Assembly (NCBI RefSeq): GCF_001652275.1 | Contig: NZ_LVZK01000001.1 | Span: 372,001-436,000, forward strand | Length of the DNA stretch: 64,000 nucleotides | Reading direction: 5' to 3' | Origin: Peptidiphaga gingivicola | GTDB lineage: Bacteria; Actinomycetota; Actinomycetes; Actinomycetales; Actinomycetaceae | Part shown: positions 43,762 to 53,103 of the stretch, in pieces | How positions within the stretch are numbered: the stretch's first letter is position 1 | Layout of the letters: each line of letters begins with the position of its first letter | Notes under the pieces: model-generated | The model's database searches: none | Seen by the model: the letters and a program-made list of their open reading frames with translations, nothing else | What the model was told of the DNA's origin: nothing | Made by a program: the position numbers and the translations under genes

Positions 43762-44898
43762 TCATCCTCCGATCGCGCTCATCGTGCGCGAAGGCTGCAA
43801 AAAACTCGGATCGTCCACGCCGTGTCCGGGCTGCTTGCCCCACATGGCCGCACGCCAAGCATCGGCGATTGTATCGTCATCGGCGCCCGCGCGCAGAAGC
43901 GAACGAAGGTCCGTTTCCTCCCGAGCGAAAAGGCAGGAGCGAACCTGGCCGTCCGCGGTCAGCCTCGTGCGGTCGCAGTCCCCGCAAAACGGGCGGGTGA
44001 TCGACGCGATGACGCCCACCGTCCCGCCGGGGTGCTCGACGCCGTCGACCTTGCCGGGTGCGACGTCCCACAGTTCGGCGGGCGAGCTCCCCCTTTCCGT
44101 CCCCGGCCGCGCCACAAGCTCGAAAGCGCCTTCCAACCTGCTCAGGATCTCCTCGGCCGCAACCATCCCGGAACGCGTCCACTGCCCGCTGGGCCCAAGC
44201 GGCATCTGTTCGATGAAACGCAGTTCGTAGCCGCTTGCGAGCGCTTCCGCCACCAGCCTGACGGCCTGCGCGTCGTTGACTCCCCTGACGAGCACCGCGT
44301 TGACCTTCACGGGGAGCAGGCCCGCCTCCGCCGCGGCACGGGCGCCGGCGACGGCGTCGTCGAAGCGGTCTCTGCGTGTGAGGGCGGCGTAAGTCTCCCG
44401 ATCCGCGGAATCCATGGAAACGTTGACCCTCGTCAAGCCCGCCTCTTTCAGCCCGCGCGCGCGGTGGCGCAGGCCGAGGGCGTTCGTCGTCAGCGAGGTT
44501 TCAACGGGCGTCCCGACGTCGGTGCAAAGGGACGACGTCGCCGCCACAATCTCCTCCAGCCCCTTTCGCAGCAGAGGTTCGCCGCCGGTGAACCTCACCT
44601 CGCGCACACCGAGCCTCTCGACGGCGATGCGCACGAGCCGCACCACCTCGGCGTCGGTCAGAATGCGCTCGCCGGGAGCGGGCTGCACCCCCTCGGGGGG
44701 CATGCAGTACGTACAGCGAAGATTGCATTTGTCGGTGAGCGAGACCCGCAGATCGCGCGCGACGCGTCCGAAACGATCGATGAGCTCCGGCACGCGCGGG
44801 CGGTCCGCTGGGGCCGCACCGCTCGCCCTCAGTCTGGGCAAGCCGAGATGCACCACCGGATTCGCCCGTACGGGCGTCGGGACAGACGTGGTGTTCAT
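43762..44898 (-). CDS. moaA: GTP 3',8-cyclase MoaA
   Basis: 378 aa from ATG 44898 (MNTTSVPTPVRANP), AAAGGAA upstream. Radical-SAM cluster motif CNLRCTYC at about residues 63-70 and the second 4Fe-4S site near the C terminus, FCGDCDRTRLTADGQVRSCL, plus the FTGGEPLLRKGL SAM-binding segment and the C-terminal Gly-Gly (SAIGG) required by family members. First step of molybdenum cofactor synthesis. moaC and moeA are not in the window. Operon moaA-moaD. Confidence 0.96.
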   Translation of the reverse strand: MNTTSVPTPVRANPVVHLGLPRLRASGAAPADRPRVPELIDRFGRVARDLRVSLTDKCNLRCTYCMPPEGVQPAPGERILTDAEVVRLVRIAVERLGVREVRFTGGEPLLRKGLEEIVAATSSLCTDVGTPVETSLTTNALGLRHRARGLKEAGLTRVNVSMDSADRETYAALTRRDRFDDAVAGARAAAEAGLLPVKVNAVLVRGVNDAQAVRLVAEALASGYELRFIEQMPLGPSGQWTRSGMVAAEEILSRLEGAFELVARPGTERGSSPAELWDVAPGKVDGVEHPGGTVGVIASITRPFCGDCDRTRLTADGQVRSCLFAREETDLRSLLRAGADDDTIADAWRAAMWGKQPGHGVDDPSFLQPSRTMSAIGG

Positions 44899-45440
44899 GT
44901 ATTCCTTTATGCCTTCGTGCGTCAGACGTGAACGCACCGCAATCCTACACGGACATTGCGGCAGCTTCGTTCCTGCCACATCCAGTTGCCGCCAAATTCA
45001 GGCATCACTACATTCATTTATCTAGTGAAGACCTTGCGCTCACGACATCAAAAACCGTATATACACTTTTTTGTTCGGCAGTCCATAACTCTTTTCAGAC
45101 GTTAACGCAAGACCTCTAAAAAGAAAGGTCGAGATTTTTGATCAGTTTTAAGCACTTAAGCACAGTTCGTCACATCTTCAGACCCGAAACACAAACAGTC
45201 ACGGAACGAGTAAAACGCTCAGAGGCGGCTTCGTCAGAAGCACGCACGCCATTACGCGACCGTAAAATAGCAAATAACAAGAATGAACTTCTCTAAGTTG
45301 ACCGCAAGATTCAAGTGAAAAAGAGACCCTGGTGAACGGATCTACACTCATGTAAGCTCCAGATGCGAAGAGTATCGCAACCGACATTCTTGTCACCGCT
45401 CTCGCACACTTAAAACAACCGAATAACCGAAGGAACATCA
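44899..45440. other. AT-richer intergenic region upstream of the HtaA gene
   Basis: 540 bases between divergent moaA and the HtaA-domain gene. Holds the GAAGGA ribosome-binding site of the latter (45430-45436) and a weak dyad GACCT / AGGTC around 45111-45130. Several AT-rich stretches (45000-45200) could be promoters; no iron box or riboswitch recognised with confidence. Confidence 0.4.
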
Positions 45441-47246
45441 ATGCACAACAATCGCGTTCCTCGGCGGACTCGTCGCTCGCTCGCCACCGCAACAGTTCTC
45501 ACCGCGGCCGCCGCACTGGCCGCCGCGCCCCTGTTCAGCGCGTCGGCCTTCGCGGCTCACGAGTCTGCGCCGGGAAGCATCTCGCGACTCGAGCCAGCCA
45601 AGCCCGCCCAGCTCACAGGTTCGGCGGAATGGGGCCTGCGTCAGAGTTTCCGCAGCTACATCAAGACCGGTCCGGCACACGGAAGCTGGGAGCTTCTCGA
45701 CGGCGCGACCGGGGAATTCAACTTCCCGGTGGACGACGGACAGTCGATCACCGCCGAAACCCCCGGAACGATCACATTCAAGGGCGGTGTGCACTTCACC
45801 GGGCACGACGGCCAGCTCGACATCACGATCGCCAACCCGGTCGTGAAATTCACCGGCCCGGACACCGCCGATTTGCTCCTCAACGTCAAGAGCAAGGCGA
45901 TGGGCGCTGCCGACGTCACCGACTACGGTCAGATCGAGTTCGCCAAGCTGAGCAACATCACGATTCAGCACGACGGCGAAAAGAAACTCACCGTGAAGGC
46001 TCCCAAGGTCGTCTTGACCGCGAAGGGCGCCCAGGGCTTTGCGAACTTCTACAAGGAGGGAACGGAGCTCGACCCCTTCAATTTCGAAATCAACGAAACG
46101 GCCGCCCCTTCGCCTACGCCTACGCCGACGCCGAGCCCCACGGACCCAGCGCCCAGCCCGACCGACCCGTCGCCCTCGCCGACACCGACACCGGACCCCT
46201 CGCCCAGCGACCCGGCACCCAGCCCGACGGACCCGGCGCCCAGCCCGACCGACCCGTCGCCCTCGCCGACACCGACACCGGACCCCTCGCCCAGCGACCC
46301 GGCACCCAGCCCGACCGACCCGTCGCCCTCGCCGACACCGACACCGGACCCCTCGCCAAGCCCCACCAAGCCAACGCCGAGCCCAACCGACCCGGCGCCC
46401 AGCCCCACCAATCCGTCGCCCTCGCCGACACCGAGCCCGACCGACCCGGCCCCTTCGCCGACTCCGACACCGGATCCCTCGCCCAAGCCTCCGGCTGACA
46501 ACAGCCAGAAGCCGATCGCGGATCTCTGCTTGGCCGATGATGCCTGCAACCTCTACTTCGCAGATCAGTTCCCGGCCTCCATCGCGAAGCTCGGCATGAA
46601 GATCCCTGCGGGCGGCGAGGTCATCGCGGGTGACTGGGACGGCGACGGCGTTTCGACCGTCGCGATCCGCAACGGCGAGAACTACACCTTCTACGATTCC
46701 AACCGGTCTGACGCGAAGACCACCACTGCGACCTTCCCCGGAACGGGATCGGGTCAGGTGCTCGTGGCCGACTTCAACGGCGACAAGAAGGACGACATCG
46801 CCGTCAAGAACGGCAACGTCTTCTCGATCAAGTACAACGCCACCGCCTCGGGCGCGGCCGACGCCGCCGTTCCCTACGGCAAGGCTGAGGATTACGGCCT
46901 CGCGGGCGACTGGGACGGCGACGGCAAGGCCACCCTCGGCGTCCGCCGCGGGTACACCAACCTCCTTCGAGACACCCTGACGGGCGGCGAGGCCGATCGC
47001 ACCTTCGCCTACGGGCGCAACGACGACGTCGCATACGTCGGCGACTGGAACGGCGACGGCAAGGACACCGTGGCCGTCCGACGCGGTGCGACCCTGTTCG
47101 TGAAGAACGCCCTCTCCGGAGGCGACGCAGACACGTCCTTCACCTACGGGCGGGCCAGTGACAAGCTCGTCGTGGGCGACTGGACCGGCACGGGCAAGGA
47201 CACCGTGGCCGTCGTACGCGAGCAAGCAAAGGGCGGCCTTGGCTGA
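45441..47246 (+). CDS. Secreted HtaA-domain (haem-binding) protein with Pro-rich repeats and FG-GAP-like repeats
   Basis: 601 aa. Signal peptide 1-38 with SASAFAAHE cleavage region. Residues about 58-220 form an HtaA domain: [17 protein letters not shown], then [10 protein letters not shown] and [17 protein letters not shown], the corynebacterial haem-binding fold. Residues about 228-355 are Pro/Ser/Thr/Asp repeats ([19 protein letters not shown] type). The rest has five GDWDGDG / [10 protein letters not shown] motifs, as in FG-GAP/VCBS-like calcium-binding beta repeats. The ends lack a sortase signal, so anchoring may be by other means. Probably haem capture or surface binding; separated from the siderophore operon at 54762. 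Confidence 0.88.
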   Translation: MHNNRVPRRTRRSLATATVLTAAAALAAAPLFSASAFAAHESAPGSISRLEPAKPAQLTGSAEWGLRQSFRSYIKTGPAHGSWELLDGATGEFNFPVDDGQSITAETPGTITFKGGVHFTGHDGQLDITIANPVVKFTGPDTADLLLNVKSKAMGAADVTDYGQIEFAKLSNITIQHDGEKKLTVKAPKVVLTAKGAQGFANFYKEGTELDPFNFEINETAAPSPTPTPTPSPTDPAPSPTDPSPSPTPTPDPSPSDPAPSPTDPAPSPTDPSPSPTPTPDPSPSDPAPSPTDPSPSPTPTPDPSPSPTKPTPSPTDPAPSPTNPSPSPTPSPTDPAPSPTPTPDPSPKPPADNSQKPIADLCLADDACNLYFADQFPASIAKLGMKIPAGGEVIAGDWDGDGVSTVAIRNGENYTFYDSNRSDAKTTTATFPGTGSGQVLVADFNGDKKDDIAVKNGNVFSIKYNATASGAADAAVPYGKAEDYGLAGDWDGDGKATLGVRRGYTNLLRDTLTGGEADRTFAYGRNDDVAYVGDWNGDGKDTVAVRRGATLFVKNALSGGDADTSFTYGRASDKLVVGDWTGTGKDTVAVVREQAKGGLG

Positions 47247-47442
47247 GTGCTGCTGAGCAACGCCTCGTTGCGGGGCGGGTGCGGCGTCGCCTGACGGCAC
47301 GCTGCGCTTGCCCCGCGGCATGTCGGACGCTGCCCGACGGCGGGCCGGCCTAGGGCGCGGACGGCCTCAAACATGTGTCGTCCGCGCCAGACGCGTGCAG
47401 GCCTGTCCCTCGCACGGGCGCGTCCGCCTAGGCGAAAAGCGA

Positions 47443-47493
47443 GGCCAGCGGCGGCGGTTGAGTCGCGAACTCATCCGCCGCCGCTGGCCTTTT
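47443..47493. terminator. Bidirectional rho-independent terminator
   Basis: GGCCAGCGGCGGCGG and its complement CCGCCGCCGCTGGCC close a hairpin with an inner TTGAGT/ACTCA extension; on the plus strand it is followed by TTTTGG, on the minus strand by TCGCTTTTC. It separates the convergent HtaA and Excalibur genes. Confidence 0.9.
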
Positions 47494-47538
47494 GGTTCTC
47501 TTCAGTTCTATCGGCTGTCGTTGTCTCCAGTCGCGCCC

Positions 47539-48336
47539 TTATCTGCGCTCGCAGGCGACGCCGTCGTTGTCCCTATCCAAACCCGGCCGATACCCGGGTT
47601 GGCCTCTGTAAAGGGGCGCCGCCCCCGCGGCCCGCGCCGCTGCGCAGTTCGGGTAATACGCCGACCCGCCCGACGAGCGGCCCGTCCCGTACCCGGATCC
47701 GCCAGACGAATCGGAGCCGCCGGACGCACCCGAGGCGCCCGATGCTCCCGCGCCGCCGCTCGAGGCCCCAGAATCGCCTGCCGTCCCCGAACCGCCGAGA
47801 GTCTGCGTCACCGCGGACGACCGCTGGGAATTCTGGGACGCCTGCTTCGCATTGTCCAACTGAGACTTGCAAGAGTCCCGCTCGCTCGTCAGGGTCGAAA
47901 TCTGCGTCGAGAGCTCGGAAATGCGCTTCGAGTCGGATTTCTGCGCCTCAACCTCCTGCTCCAACGTCGATTTTTCATTGCGAAGATCTTTCAACTCTTG
48001 CCGGGCCGAGTTCAGATCCTTCTCAACGGCCGCCGAACGGGTTTGGAGCTGCCGGAACTGCGGCGAATCGGTGACGTCGCCCTGGGAATGAATTCCATAC
48101 CCGAATAGCAATCCCAACGCCACGAGTCCGCCGCGCGCGGCCCAGCGCTTCGCCGTCTGGCGGGACCCCGAATCCGCAGCTCCGAGCTCTTGCGGGGGAA
48201 TGCCTGCTTGGTTGAACTCGCCGGTTTGCCCCGGTGCCGGGGCTTGCCTGAACGCGCCGGCGCCGCCCACCGCCGGAAAGCCTCCGGCAGCCTCCCAGGC
48301 ACCGTAGGGGGAAGAATTGTATTGACCTTCGGTCAT
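47539..48336 (-). CDS. Excalibur calcium-binding domain membrane protein
   Basis: 265 aa, ATG 48336 with GGAGG upstream. A Gly/Ala/Pro/Gln-rich cytoplasmic N terminus, a membrane helix around 70-86 (GGLVALGLLFGYGI), a coiled coil with Lys/Glu/Gln/Ser at about 95-170 (KDLNSARQELKDLRNEKS), a Ser/Gly-rich linker, and a C-terminal Excalibur domain: YPNCAAARAAGAAPLYRGQP followed by LDRDNDGVACE. Cys pair and DxDxDG loop are intact. Surface-exposed, function unknown. Confidence 0.93.
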   Translation of the reverse strand: MTEGQYNSSPYGAWEAAGGFPAVGGAGAFRQAPAPGQTGEFNQAGIPPQELGAADSGSRQTAKRWAARGGLVALGLLFGYGIHSQGDVTDSPQFRQLQTRSAAVEKDLNSARQELKDLRNEKSTLEQEVEAQKSDSKRISELSTQISTLTSERDSCKSQLDNAKQASQNSQRSSAVTQTLGGSGTAGDSGASSGGAGASGASGASGGSDSSGGSGYGTGRSSGGSAYYPNCAAARAAGAAPLYRGQPGYRPGLDRDNDGVACERR

Positions 48337-48390
48337 GATGCTGCCTCCATCGTCTTAAGTCGCTTCAACGCCGTAGCGACCACCACGCAT

Positions 48391-48416
48391 TGCGATCCGT
48401 GGTAAGCCGGATCGCA
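48391..48416. promoter_or_regulatory. 9-bp dyad in the divergent region upstream of the Excalibur gene and dprA-like gene
   Basis: TGCGATCCG (48391-48399) and CGGATCGCA (48408-48416), 8-base loop. Lies 55 bases upstream of the Excalibur start, so could be an operator or leader hairpin. Confidence 0.4.
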
Positions 48417-48610
48417 GAGGAATTCTACCAGCTCGAAAGCTATTGACCTGTGGGAAACGCCCTGGTTCCGACTGAAACGATACGCGCACCCAACTCGGGG
48501 CGATCCGCCTGACGGTGGCAGCCGCTCGCCTTGCCTCTGTCTCTTGAGCGCCGCTTGTCGGTAGAATCAAAAGCAGACACCGTCCTCCACCCGGCGAAAG
48601 GAGCAACAGC

Positions 48611-49522
48611 ATGATCAACGACGAGCTCGCAGTCCTTGCCCTCGCGTATGGAATCACAGGTTTGACTCCAGCCAAAATTCGCGCCGCACTCGACAACGCC
48701 GACGACGCCTTGTCGGCCCTCAAAGATGCCTTGTCGGGGATAGGAGCAACGGCCCCCGGCGAAGTCGAAACTGAGTTGGCAGCCGCTGAGAAACGCGCGG
48801 CGAAATGGGAGTCGTTGGACATGCAGGTTCTCACCTGCCTCTCATCGAACTATCCCGTCCAGCTACTTGACGTCTACGATTACCCTCCCGTTATTTTTAC
48901 TCAAGGAACCCTTCCCGCGTTCGGGAAAGAATCTGGCTTCGCAGTCGTCGGCTCGCGCGCGGCGTCGCTGCAAGAGCTCGCCCAGGCTCGGGACATCGCT
49001 TTCGCTGTGGTCCAATCCGGCTACAGCGTTATTTCCGGTTTGGCCGCGGGAATTGACACAGCCGCCCACCAGGCTGCCCTCGAGTGTGGAGGCAGAACAG
49101 TCGCCGTTGTCGGGACGGGTCTCGAACAAGCTTATCCGCGCCACAATGCTGATCTTCATCGCGATATCGTTGCTTCTGGCGGCTTGGTCCTCTCACAATT
49201 CGCACCGGGAACACCGATCAAGCGCCACTCTTTTCCCATGCGTAACGCGACGATGTCCGCCTATGCCCTTGGCACGATCGTCGTTTCAGCCGGTGAGAAA
49301 TCAGGAACTCGGCACCAAGTCCAAGCCGCCCTGAAACATGGACGGCCAGTTGTTCTTTGCCCTCAAGTCGTCGAGTCGACCACGTGGGGGCGAGCCTTAG
49401 CTGCTGATCCTCTCGCGAGCGTGAGCGTTGCGCACACTCCCGACGACGTCATAGATTGCCTCAACACCGCGCTGACATTGCCATCTGAATTTTTCCACGA
49501 TGTCCAGCTCGCGCTTATCTGA
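48611..49522 (+). CDS. DprA-like protein, ShosA-type candidate
   Basis: 303 aa with AAAGGAG before ATG 48611. After an N-terminal domain of about 90 residues, a DprA/Smf Rossmann-like domain is clear: FAVVGSRAAS, SGLAAGIDTAAHQAALECGG followed by RTVAVVGTGLEQAYPRHNADL, FAPGTPIKRHSFPMRNATMS (canonical FPxRNR, here FPMRNA) and VVSAGEKSGTRHQVQAALKHG. DprA normally loads RecA on incoming DNA, but here it is not next to topA/rnhB or comE. Instead it overlaps a phosphoribosyltransferase gene by 23 bp, the composition of the ShosTA toxin-antitoxin/antiphage module, with DprA-like ShosA as antitoxin. That identity is an inference. Confidence 0.85.
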   Translation: MINDELAVLALAYGITGLTPAKIRAALDNADDALSALKDALSGIGATAPGEVETELAAAEKRAAKWESLDMQVLTCLSSNYPVQLLDVYDYPPVIFTQGTLPAFGKESGFAVVGSRAASLQELAQARDIAFAVVQSGYSVISGLAAGIDTAAHQAALECGGRTVAVVGTGLEQAYPRHNADLHRDIVASGGLVLSQFAPGTPIKRHSFPMRNATMSAYALGTIVVSAGEKSGTRHQVQAALKHGRPVVLCPQVVESTTWGRALAADPLASVSVAHTPDDVIDCLNTALTLPSEFFHDVQLALI

Positions 49523-50294
49523 CGTCAAGCAAGGCCTTCTTCGGCGCATCGCATTTACAACGCGCAATGTCCGCAAGGATATCGAGGAAGGAACCCTCGT
49601 CTCAATGGTTCATCTGTGCGGGTTGTGCTCGGCCCCAGTAGATTCGAAATACTCTTACTGTTTTCGCTGTAAACAGGCCACCACATACAGATCTATCGTC
49701 GAAGGGGTTGTTCCACTCGCATTCGCACCGAAAGACGAACAATTTTACCGAGATCTCGTCAGTTACAAAAGGCAACCTACAAAACAGACACAAGCTTTCC
49801 AACGTCTGGCGATCCTTACATTCTTCGGCTCACGTCACATTCCCTGCCTCGAGTACGTCTATGGTCCGATCGACGCGCTGGGAATAATTCCTTCCACCCA
49901 GGGACGGTCAAAAGAGCTACTGCGGATGCTCGCAAGCACTTTCCATCGCGGGCTCCCTCAACTCGACATTCAGTACGTCGGATCCGGTACCGGGAAGAGA
50001 AGACAACCTGCAATCGGAGACTTTCAAGTGCGGTCGGACATCCAGGGGCAGAGAATTCTTCTTTTCGACGACTCATGGGTCACCGGTGCCGCAGTCTTCT
50101 CTGCCGCAAGTGACCTTCATGCCGCAGGGGCTGCATACGTGGTCGCCGTCGTCTTAGGGAGAGTCCTAGACCCCGCGTGGGGACCAAACCAGATCTATTT
50201 TAAGGAATGGCAGAAATTGGGCATCTCGCACACTTTCGACCCAAACGTTTGTCCGGTGACGAAGCGTCCGATATGCCCAGTTGGACGGCTTTAA
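49500..50294 (+). CDS. ComF-like phosphoribosyltransferase, ShosT-type candidate
   Basis: 264 aa if started at ATG 49500, within the end of the DprA-like gene; Met36 at 49605 (MVHLCGLCSAPV) is an alternative. A four-Cys zinc-ribbon-like segment (CGLCSAPVDSKYSYCFRC, CxxC-x11-CxxC) precedes a PRTase fold, whose PRPP loop reads RILLFDDSWVTGAAVFSAAS (canonical VLLVDDVxTTGxT). ComF homologues serve competence, but coupling to DprA makes this the pattern of ShosT, a PRTase toxin thought to act on nucleotides or tRNA-related substrates. Biochemical activity cannot be inferred. Confidence 0.83.
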   Translation: MSSSRLSDVKQGLLRRIAFTTRNVRKDIEEGTLVSMVHLCGLCSAPVDSKYSYCFRCKQATTYRSIVEGVVPLAFAPKDEQFYRDLVSYKRQPTKQTQAFQRLAILTFFGSRHIPCLEYVYGPIDALGIIPSTQGRSKELLRMLASTFHRGLPQLDIQYVGSGTGKRRQPAIGDFQVRSDIQGQRILLFDDSWVTGAAVFSAASDLHAAGAAYVVAVVLGRVLDPAWGPNQIYFKEWQKLGISHTFDPNVCPVTKRPICPVGRL

Positions 50295-50398
50295 CGAGCT
50301 GGTTGGCTTTAAATGACCACGCAGCACTTGCGAAGTCAGAGTTCCAATCCGGCCAAGGGTGAGAATCTTGGAGTTTTGACACGCAATAGATCTGCATC

Positions 50399-50890
50399 TT
50401 AAGACGCCGGAATTTCACCTGTCCATGAATCAGGTGTCCCATCCGGCCATACCCATGTGACGGTCAAGCTCCGATCAGCGCTGGCTGCGCTGCGGGTGTA
50501 TATAAAAGACTTCTGAGAAGATCCATCAATCGGTGTTGGGAATTCCGATGCCGTGAGATCGTCCTTCTGTTTCATGCTGATGTCCACACTATCCATCCGC
50601 TCTCCCGACAAGTTCTTAAGGGCGTACCTAGATCCGCTTTGATACTCGATACGCCAAGGCGGCTCCTTTTTCGTTTTCCTCTCCTCATCTCGCTGCGCAA
50701 GCTCGGCGATCTTCTCAGTCGCATCGGCTGAACGCGTCGCCGCCAATGACGCATTTTCGGCAGCTTCTAAAGCTCGATTTTCAGACTCCTTTGCCTCTTT
50801 TCGCGCCTTTCGAGCTTCCCACGCTTGCCAAGCACTAGCGGCAGCAGCGACTAACGCTATTACTGTTCCAATCCATGTTCCTATGCTCAT
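50399..50890 (-). CDS. Small single-pass membrane protein
   Basis: 163 aa, ATG 50890. N-terminal helix IGTVIALVAAAASAWQAW, then a coiled-coil-like Lys/Glu/Ala/Arg region (about 22-75) and a C-terminal domain rich in Ser/Thr/Trp (WVWPDGTPDSWTGE) that may be beta-rich. No family recognised. Convergent with the PRTase gene 105 bases away, in a low-GC patch with AT-rich flanks. Could be a third component of the neighbouring DprA/PRTase module or unrelated. Confidence 0.7.
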   Translation of the reverse strand: MSIGTWIGTVIALVAAAASAWQAWEARKARKEAKESENRALEAAENASLAATRSADATEKIAELAQRDEERKTKKEPPWRIEYQSGSRYALKNLSGERMDSVDISMKQKDDLTASEFPTPIDGSSQKSFIYTRSAASADRSLTVTWVWPDGTPDSWTGEIPAS

Positions 50891-51148
50891 AGGTTATGAT
50901 TGTAGTCGCTTTGAAAACATATTGCAATAAAGAAATGTTAAAACACAGAAGATAGCATTATTATATATAATAACCATTTTTGGAATTAATGATGTGCAAC
51001 AATAGCTATTTGCCAGTTTTACACGTAAAGATAGTTTTCTTGCCGAAAAATAGTGCGCAGGTGTCTTTCTTGGCAGGCTCCGCAGCCGCGCAGGCAATCC
51101 CCGCAGAATCGCCGCCGTCGCCGAACTGGCTGGCGGACTCTGAGCCCC

Positions 51149-52591
51149 TTACCCCCGCACCGCCTCGATGAGCTTGAGGATCATCTGCGGGCCGCCCGAG
51201 TGGAGGCCGTCGTGGTGGAACGTGTCGGAAACCAGCGTGCGGAAGCCGGCAAGGCGCGCCGTCTCCATCGAGATCGAGTAGGGCACGAACATGTCCCGTT
51301 TGTATACCCAGGCAGCCGCGGGAACCCTTCTCGCAGCGGTTGCGTCGCGTCCCACGGCGGCCTCGTGCGCCGCAGAGCCCCCGCGCCCGGCTCGAACCCC
51401 GCGCTCCGCGGCGGCCCCGTTCGCCGCGAGAGCCTCGGTGTCGTAGAGTCGACGCAGCGAGGGGTCGGCGGCCAGGGCGTCGGCCGCGTCGGCGATGGGC
51501 GCGAGCGCCGGATCCTCGCGCATCTGCCAGGGATACATGTGCTCGCCGGTGAAGCGGAAGCCGCGGCCCTCGGCCTCTAGCTCCGATTCGGCTGCGGCCC
51601 CGGCGGCGACGTCGGGCAGGCGAAATTGCGGGAACTCGCCGCGGATGCGGTCGGCGCTCCAAGCCGTGGCGCCGGTGGAGGCCTGGGCGTAGATCGCCTC
51701 GTGCATCACGCCGTACAGCGGCGCGGGCGCGAGCGAGACCTGCGCCCCTATCCGATCGAGAAACTGTGGGCGCAGCCGGCGCGCTCCCCGCACGGTCCAA
51801 AACGGGTCCTCGAGCAGGAAATGCAGCTGCTCCAGCCCGTAGGAGCGGCCGAGGCAGATGCCAATCTGGCGGAATCGGCCGGGCGTGAGCCGCTCGCCGG
51901 TCGGCAGGCGCTCCTCGACGTCGGCCAGGTGCTTGGCCACGCTCCACGCGACCGACTCGTCGCCGGGATAGCGGGCGAAAAACTCGCGGTTGCGCACGTC
52001 GGTTTGGGCGTAGGTCAGCCGGTAGACGTCGTCGGCGCACCCTTCGACCGATGGAAGCCCGGCGGTGATGAAAGCTTCGGACAGGCCTTGCGGCGCTTGG
52101 GAAAGGCAGGCGGTGACGACGAAGCCTCCGAAGCTCTGGCCGAGCACCGACCAAGGGTCGCCCCCGAAGGCGAGGCGGAGGTCCTCGGCGTCGGCGGCTA
52201 TGGAATCCTGGCGGAAACAGGAAATGAAGGCGGCTTGCACGGGGGTCGGCCCGACGGCGGAAACGGCCTGCGCCTCGATGGGATGCGAGCGGCCGGTGCC
52301 TCGCTCGTCGAGAAGGACCACGCGGTAGTGGTTGAGCGCGGTGTCGAGCCACGAACCGATCGGCGCCATTCTGGGGCCGCCGAATCCCGGCCCTCCCTGA
52401 AAATAGACGAGCCGCGGCAGTTTCTCGTTGCCGTGCCTCACGTATTCGCGTGCGAAAAGCTCGATCTTCTCCGGGATTGCCGCCGCTTCGTCCGCGGCAA
52501 AACGGGACAAGGCCCCGAAGCGATCGAGCGGAACCGAAAGCGAGTGCTCGATCATTGTGTGCCCCGGCAGGCTGAACATCGCGTCGTACAT
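51149..52591 (-). CDS. Proline iminopeptidase-type alpha/beta hydrolase
   Basis: 480 aa. Alpha/beta-hydrolase features: QGGPGFGGPRM oxyanion-type loop, VVLLDERGTGRSHPIEA, and the nucleophile elbow SVLGQSFGGFVVTACL; the pattern GGPG-DERGTGRS is that of S33-family prolyl aminopeptidases. The His is expected near the C terminus (DTFHHDGLHSGGP). A low-complexity Ala/Gly/Arg/Glu insert at about 396-440 (ALAANGAAAERGVRAG) is unusual. Start ATG 52591 has no clear ribosome-binding site; Met13 (52555) is a possible alternative. Single gene. Confidence 0.88.
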   Translation of the reverse strand: MYDAMFSLPGHTMIEHSLSVPLDRFGALSRFAADEAAAIPEKIELFAREYVRHGNEKLPRLVYFQGGPGFGGPRMAPIGSWLDTALNHYRVVLLDERGTGRSHPIEAQAVSAVGPTPVQAAFISCFRQDSIAADAEDLRLAFGGDPWSVLGQSFGGFVVTACLSQAPQGLSEAFITAGLPSVEGCADDVYRLTYAQTDVRNREFFARYPGDESVAWSVAKHLADVEERLPTGERLTPGRFRQIGICLGRSYGLEQLHFLLEDPFWTVRGARRLRPQFLDRIGAQVSLAPAPLYGVMHEAIYAQASTGATAWSADRIRGEFPQFRLPDVAAGAAAESELEAEGRGFRFTGEHMYPWQMREDPALAPIADAADALAADPSLRRLYDTEALAANGAAAERGVRAGRGGSAAHEAAVGRDATAARRVPAAAWVYKRDMFVPYSISMETARLAGFRTLVSDTFHHDGLHSGGPQMILKLIEAVRG

Positions 52592-53103
52592 GGCCCGAGT
52601 CTAATCCGCTCGCCTGTGAACATCGCGTCATTTCGTCTGAAAACGGACGGCTTAAACGGCAATCGTTTTCGGGCGAAGAGGGCCGAACGTGTCGATGTGA
52701 CAACACTGGAACACCAGGATCGTTGAAAAGCTGAGCATGCCGCACGGCAAAGGTTTGCGCACCGGCGATCATCGAAGACGACGCAGGCAGCCACCGGGCG
52801 ATATCGGCAACCGACGGGCGACACCGGCAACCGACGGGGCGAACATGGACCGCAGCCGGAAAGGCTGGGAGCGTGATCGCGACGCCGACGACCACCGGGG
52901 CGACGCCGACGACCACCGAAGCTAGACAGGCAACCGCCAAGGCAACACCGGCAACCACCGGGGCGAAGAGCCTCGCGGTGCGGTTTGCCGCACAAGGCAT
53001 TATCATAGAGGCGTTTGTTTTCCGACGTCGCAGTGCGGGTTGTCCCAAGGAAGCGCGGGGGTGCCAAAGAGCGGTGCAGGCGTCCTGAATGAAGGCGGTT
53101 CCT
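52592..53103. repeat. Intergenic region with tandem repeats before the malic enzyme
   Basis: 52785-52850 has copies of GGGCGACACCGGCAACCGAC, and 52875-52922 has two copies of GCGACGCCGACGACCACCG. The rest is non-coding as far as I can see. Several frames cross the repeats but are not supported by starts. GAAGG at 53092-53096 is the ribosome-binding site of the next gene. Confidence 0.6.

Noticed and set aside
45438-47321. Minus-strand open frame (about 627 codons) across the HtaA gene
   Set aside because: Mirror image of the Pro/Asp/Thr repeats and of GC-rich codons; no start signal or domain, whereas the plus strand has a signal peptide and HtaA motifs.
51006-53048. Minus-strand frame of about 680 codons overlapping the peptidase gene
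   Set aside because: Different frame from the hydrolase with its motifs; product is Arg/Pro-rich with no domains and extends into tandem repeats.
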